Assembly (NCBI RefSeq): GCF_049274025.1
Contig: NZ_JBASRV010000017.1
Source of the DNA: Miniphocaeibacter sp012841535
GTDB taxonomy: Bacteria; Bacillota; Clostridia; Tissierellales; Peptoniphilaceae
Direction: 5' to 3' (one strand)
DNA length: 64,000 bases
Shown here: positions 60,931-64,000 of the stretch, piece by piece
How positions within the stretch are numbered: the first letter of the stretch is position 1
Layout: each line of letters opens with the position of its first letter
The notes under the pieces: model-generated
Seen by the model: the letters and a program-made list of their open reading frames with translations, nothing else
What the model was told of the DNA's origin: nothing
The model's database searches: none
Position numbers and translations under genes: made by a program

Positions 60931-62361
60931 ATGTATGATGTTTTAATAATAGGGGGCGGATTTTCCGGTTCTGCTATTGCAAGAGAATTATCAAAATATA
61001 ATGCTAAAATTGCAGTTTTGGAAAAAACAGAAGATATTTGTGAAGGAACTTCAAAGGCTAATACAGCTTTGGCTCATGGTGGTTTTGATGCAAAACCTGG
61101 AACATTAAAGGCAAAACTAAATGTTCAAGGAAATAAAATGATGGACAAATTAACAGAAGATTTAAATATTCCTTTTGAAAGAAACGGAGCCTTAGTTCTT
61201 TGTTTTGATGAAAAAGATATTCCTAAATTAGAAGAACTAAAGGAAAGAGGGGAAACAAATGGAGTTCCTGGACTAAGTATAATCAATCAGGAAGAGTTAA
61301 GAAAGTTAGAACCAAATATTACCGATGATGCTGTAGCAGCTTTATTATGCGAAAGTGCTGGAATAATATGTACTTTTACATTAAATTTCGCTTTAGCTGA
61401 AAATGCATATGAAAATGGAGTTGAATTCTTCTTCAATACAGCTGTAGAAGGATTTACAAAAAAAGAAGATAGATGGATAGTTCATACTAATAATGGCGAT
61501 TATGAAGCAAAGGCAGTTGTTAACGCTGCTGGAGTATATGCTGATGAATTACACAATATGGTTTCCAATAAGAAACATTCAATAACACCTAGAAGGGGAC
61601 AATACTTCCTAATGGATAAACAAGTTGGTGACACTGTAAGAAGAACTGTCTTCCAATTACCAACAAAGTACGGAAAAGGAATAGCAGTAACACCTACAAT
61701 AGACGGTAATTTACTAATTGGACCAACTGCAGAAGATATTGAAGACAAGGAAGGAATAGATACTACTAAGGAAGGTTTAGATGAAATTATTGAAAAATCT
61801 AAAATGACTTTAAAATCCTTCCCTTATGGCTCTGTTATTACTTCTTTCTCTGGCTTAAGAGCTCATGATGATGAAGATGATTTTGTTATAGAAGAAGTTG
61901 AAGATGCTGAATATTTCTTCGATGCACTAGGAATAGAATCACCGGGTTTAACAAGTAGTCCTGCTATTGGACTTATGATGGCAGATCTTGTAAAGGAAAA
62001 ATTAAACTTACAGAAAAAGGATAATTTCAAAGAAACCCGTGAAGGATTACCTTTAACTAATAGAATGACACCAGAAGAGCATAAGGCTTTAATAGAAAAG
62101 GACAAATCATTTTCAAAAATCATTTGTAGATGTGAAATGATAACTGAAGGGGAAATAGTAGCAGCCATTCATTCACCACTAGGTGGAAAAACTCTAGATG
62201 GACTAAAAAGAAGAGTTAGGGCTGGTGCCGGTAGATGTCAAGGTGGTTTTTGTGCTCCTAAAGTAATAGAAATAATATCTAGGGAACTTAATATTCCACA
62301 AGAAGAAGTAATGAAAAATAATTCCAACTCTAAAATTATTTTAGGTAGAACTAAGGAATAA
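60931..62361 (+). CDS. anaerobic glycerol-3-phosphate dehydrogenase, GlpA-like FAD subunit
   Basis: FAD-dependent oxidase/dehydrogenase, 476 residues. The FAD loop is DVLIIGGGFSGSAIARELSK at the start, with LAHGGFDAKPGTLKAKLN and TSFSGLRAHDDEDDFVIE; a BFD-like [2Fe-2S] domain in the last 90 residues has CRC (IICRCEMITEGE) and CQGGFC. This is the GlpA architecture of the GlpABC enzyme that feeds electrons from glycerol-3-phosphate to an acceptor other than O2. AAGGAG precedes the ATG. Confidence 0.88.
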   Translation: MYDVLIIGGGFSGSAIARELSKYNAKIAVLEKTEDICEGTSKANTALAHGGFDAKPGTLKAKLNVQGNKMMDKLTEDLNIPFERNGALVLCFDEKDIPKLEELKERGETNGVPGLSIINQEELRKLEPNITDDAVAALLCESAGIICTFTLNFALAENAYENGVEFFFNTAVEGFTKKEDRWIVHTNNGDYEAKAVVNAAGVYADELHNMVSNKKHSITPRRGQYFLMDKQVGDTVRRTVFQLPTKYGKGIAVTPTIDGNLLIGPTAEDIEDKEGIDTTKEGLDEIIEKSKMTLKSFPYGSVITSFSGLRAHDDEDDFVIEEVEDAEYFFDALGIESPGLTSSPAIGLMMADLVKEKLNLQKKDNFKETREGLPLTNRMTPEEHKALIEKDKSFSKIICRCEMITEGEIVAAIHSPLGGKTLDGLKRRVRAGAGRCQGGFCAPKVIEIISRELNIPQEEVMKNNSNSKIILGRTKE

Positions 62362-62373
62362 TAGGTGATAAAA

Positions 62374-63639
62374 ATGAAAGAATACGATATTGTAGTAATT
62401 GGTGGAGGTCCAGCAGGTTTAGCTGCGGCTTACTCAGCAAAAGAAAATGGAATAGATAGTATTTTAATAATAGAAAGAGATAATATTCTTGGTGGAATCT
62501 TAAACCAATGTATCCATAATGGTTTTGGCTTACATGTATTTAAGGAAGAACTAACAGGCCCAGAATATGCAGAAAAATATGCTGATTTAGTAGAAGAAGA
62601 AAATATTGAATATATTTTAAATTCTATGGTTTTATCAGTTGATGAAAATAAAGTAGTAACAGTAATGAACGAAGAAGATGGTATATTTGAAATTCAAGCT
62701 AAGGCTGTAATTTTAGCTATGGGCTGTAGGGAAAGATCCCGTGGAGCAATTAATATTCCAGGTTACAGACCATCAGGAGTATTTTCTGCCGGAATGGTTC
62801 AACGTCTTATGAATATGGAAGGCTATATACCAGGAAAAGAAGTAGTAATATTCGGTTCAGGGGACATTGGACTAATAATGGCAAGAAGAATGGCTTTAGA
62901 AGGGGCAAAAGTTAAGGCCGTAGTTGAAAGAAAGCCATATTCCAGTGGATTACAAAGAAATATAGTACAATGCTTAGACGACTATGACATTCCTTTACTA
63001 TACCAACATACTGTATCGAAAGTAGTTGGAAAGGACCGAATGGAAGGTGTAGTATTATCTAAAGTAGACGATAAAAAACAAGCTATACCTGGAACAGAAG
63101 AATTTGTTTCCTGTGACACCCTTTTACTATCTGTTGGATTAATACCGGAAAATGAAATATCCCGTGATTTAGGCGTTGAAATGAATCGTAAAACAAGTGG
63201 ACCAATTGTTGGTGAAAACTTAATGACAAATATTGAAGGTGTTTTTGCCTGTGGTAATGTACTTCATGTTCATGACTTAGTTGACCATGTAACAATGGAG
63301 TCAAACATAGCAGGTAAAAAAGCTGCTGAATATATAAAAATGGACAAGGTAGATACATCTGGAAAGAAAATACAATTACTAGCAGAAAAAGGCGTTTCCT
63401 ATGTAGTACCTGACCATATAAACCTTTCAACCTTAACTGATGATGTAACAGTAAGATTTAGAGTAACTGATGTTTATGAAGGTGCTTATATAGATGTAAA
63501 CTTTGACGATGAATTAGCAATTCATAGAAAGAAACCCATCCTTGCACCAGGTGAAATGCAAGAAATTAAATTGAAAAAAGATTATATTCTAGAACATCAA
63601 AATACAGACAATATTACCTTTAAAGTAGAGGCGAAGTAA
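62374..63639 (+). CDS. NAD(P)/FAD-dependent oxidoreductase, GlpB-like partner
   Basis: A 421-residue two-dinucleotide-fold flavoprotein: FAD motif VVIGGGPAGLAAAYSAKENG at the start, ILAMGCRERSRGAINIPGYR, the second motif VVIFGSGDIGLIMARRMAL (pyridine nucleotide) and the late GVFACGNVLHVHDLVDHVT. It is the second of three genes that together replace E. coli GlpABC in Firmicutes. ATG 62374 is preceded by AATAGGTGATAAA; the GTG nine bases upstream is less likely. Overlaps nothing but lies only 12 bases from the GlpA-like gene. Confidence 0.88.
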   Translation: MKEYDIVVIGGGPAGLAAAYSAKENGIDSILIIERDNILGGILNQCIHNGFGLHVFKEELTGPEYAEKYADLVEEENIEYILNSMVLSVDENKVVTVMNEEDGIFEIQAKAVILAMGCRERSRGAINIPGYRPSGVFSAGMVQRLMNMEGYIPGKEVVIFGSGDIGLIMARRMALEGAKVKAVVERKPYSSGLQRNIVQCLDDYDIPLLYQHTVSKVVGKDRMEGVVLSKVDDKKQAIPGTEEFVSCDTLLLSVGLIPENEISRDLGVEMNRKTSGPIVGENLMTNIEGVFACGNVLHVHDLVDHVTMESNIAGKKAAEYIKMDKVDTSGKKIQLLAEKGVSYVVPDHINLSTLTDDVTVRFRVTDVYEGAYIDVNFDDELAIHRKKPILAPGEMQEIKLKKDYILEHQNTDNITFKVEAK

Positions 63640-63640
63640 A

Positions 63641-64000
63641 ATGGAAGAAAAAAATTTAATTTGTATAAGTTGTCCAATTGGTTGTCATATGACAGTAACT
63701 TTAGACAAGGACACAGTTTCTAAAGTTGAAGGAAACACTTGTAAAAGAGGAGCAGTTTATGCTGAAAAAGAAATAACAAATCCTACAAGATTTGTAACTT
63801 CAACAGTAAAAGTAAAAAACGGTCAAGTTGAAAGAGTTAGTGTTAAAACAGAATTAGATATACCTAAAGCTAAAATATTTGAGGTTATGAAGGAAATAAA
63901 TAGTGTTGAAGTAGCTGCACCGGTAAAAATGGGTGACATAATAATAGAAAATGTAGCTGGTACAAATGTTAATATAATAGCTACAAGATCTGTGAACTAA
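63641..64000 (+). CDS. DUF1667 protein (GlpC-like small subunit)
   Basis: A 119-residue cysteine-containing protein of the DUF1667 family, with CISCPIGCHMTVTL at the start and NTCKRGAVYAEKEITNPTRF following, which could hold a 4Fe-4S or similar centre. It always accompanies the GlpA-like and GlpB-like oxidoreductases and likely completes the dehydrogenase complex. It starts one base after the previous stop. The stop codon TAA is the last three bases of the window, so the gene is complete. Confidence 0.88.
   Translation: MEEKNLICISCPIGCHMTVTLDKDTVSKVEGNTCKRGAVYAEKEITNPTRFVTSTVKVKNGQVERVSVKTELDIPKAKIFEVMKEINSVEVAAPVKMGDIIIENVAGTNVNIIATRSVN

Overview
The window is a low-GC, AT-rich chromosomal segment of a strictly anaerobic Bacillota, most likely Clostridia/Tissierellia (Peptoniphilus/Tissierella-like; inference from gene families and codon use, not proven). 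Supporting traits are an anaerobic sulfite reductase asrABC, a selenocysteine-containing formate dehydrogenase with Hyl-type electron-transfer subunits, a flavodiiron protein, GlpP antitermination, and strong AGGAGG-type ribosome sites. Two perfect parS (ParB) sites near 31.55 kb suggest the segment lies in the origin-proximal part of the chromosome. No rRNA, tRNA or CRISPR array was seen.

Layout. (1) 0-0.5 kb: a cluster of hairpins and an IS-like end, with no intact gene. (2) 0.6-9.9 kb, minus strand: one apparent operon asrA-asrB-asrC-yjeM-like permease-cobA-hemC-hemD-lysR-cbiK-sirC, i.e. a sulfite reductase with the enzymes that make its siroheme from porphobilinogen. Its promoter region carries a Rex-like site and a LysR-type T-N11-A dyad, and a second copy of the IS-like end lies just upstream, so the operon is bracketed by direct repeats. 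(3) 10.4-16.5 kb: M20D amidohydrolase, MalY-type C-S lyase, DUF819 membrane protein and OFA-type MFS transporter, with a divergent LysR regulator. (4) 16.5-17.45 kb: decayed sequence. (5) 17.45-25.9 kb: a yhf-type cluster (YhfT, YhfU, YhfZ, YhfY-Php fusion, YhfS, YhfX, YhfW plus an amidase-like protein) arranged divergently around a 22-bp palindrome; this is the best candidate for an undescribed metabolic system. (6) 26-31.4 kb: DUF5996 protein, osmoprotectant ABC importer with fused permease/binding protein, and a GntR-controlled ABC exporter. (7) 31.5-31.6 kb: parS pair. (8) 31.9-43 kb: TtcA-like PP-loop protein, flavodiiron protein, radical SAM/DUF4130 DNA-repair pair, second MalY paralogue, a broken HxlR regulator beside an NAD(P)-binding protein, small membrane/lipoproteins, GNAT, PepD dipeptidase and a second DUF819 protein. 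(9) 43.5-44.6 kb: zinc-ribbon-like protein and VanZ-like protein. (10) 44.7-51.3 kb, minus strand: hylC-hylB-hylA-ferritin-like-fdhF, with an in-frame UGA read as selenocysteine and a clear bacterial SECIS hairpin. (11) 51.7-57.8 kb: hypothetical protein, YgjP-type metallopeptidase, then MoeA-like protein coupled to a FecCD-class ABC importer that may carry molybdate or tungstate. (12) 57.9-64 kb: glpP-glpK-glpF and a three-gene anaerobic glycerol-3-phosphate dehydrogenase, preceded by a leader terminator suited to GlpP antitermination.

The parts fit an amino-acid and glycerol fermenter: formate and glycerol-3-phosphate oxidation feed reducing equivalents, sulfite reduction consumes them, peptide/N-acyl-amino-acid hydrolases and C-S lyases supply substrates, and cofactor genes (siroheme, molybdopterin, Mo/W uptake) sit beside or near the enzymes that need them. 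All functional assignments come from reading motifs and gene order by eye; no database search was run.
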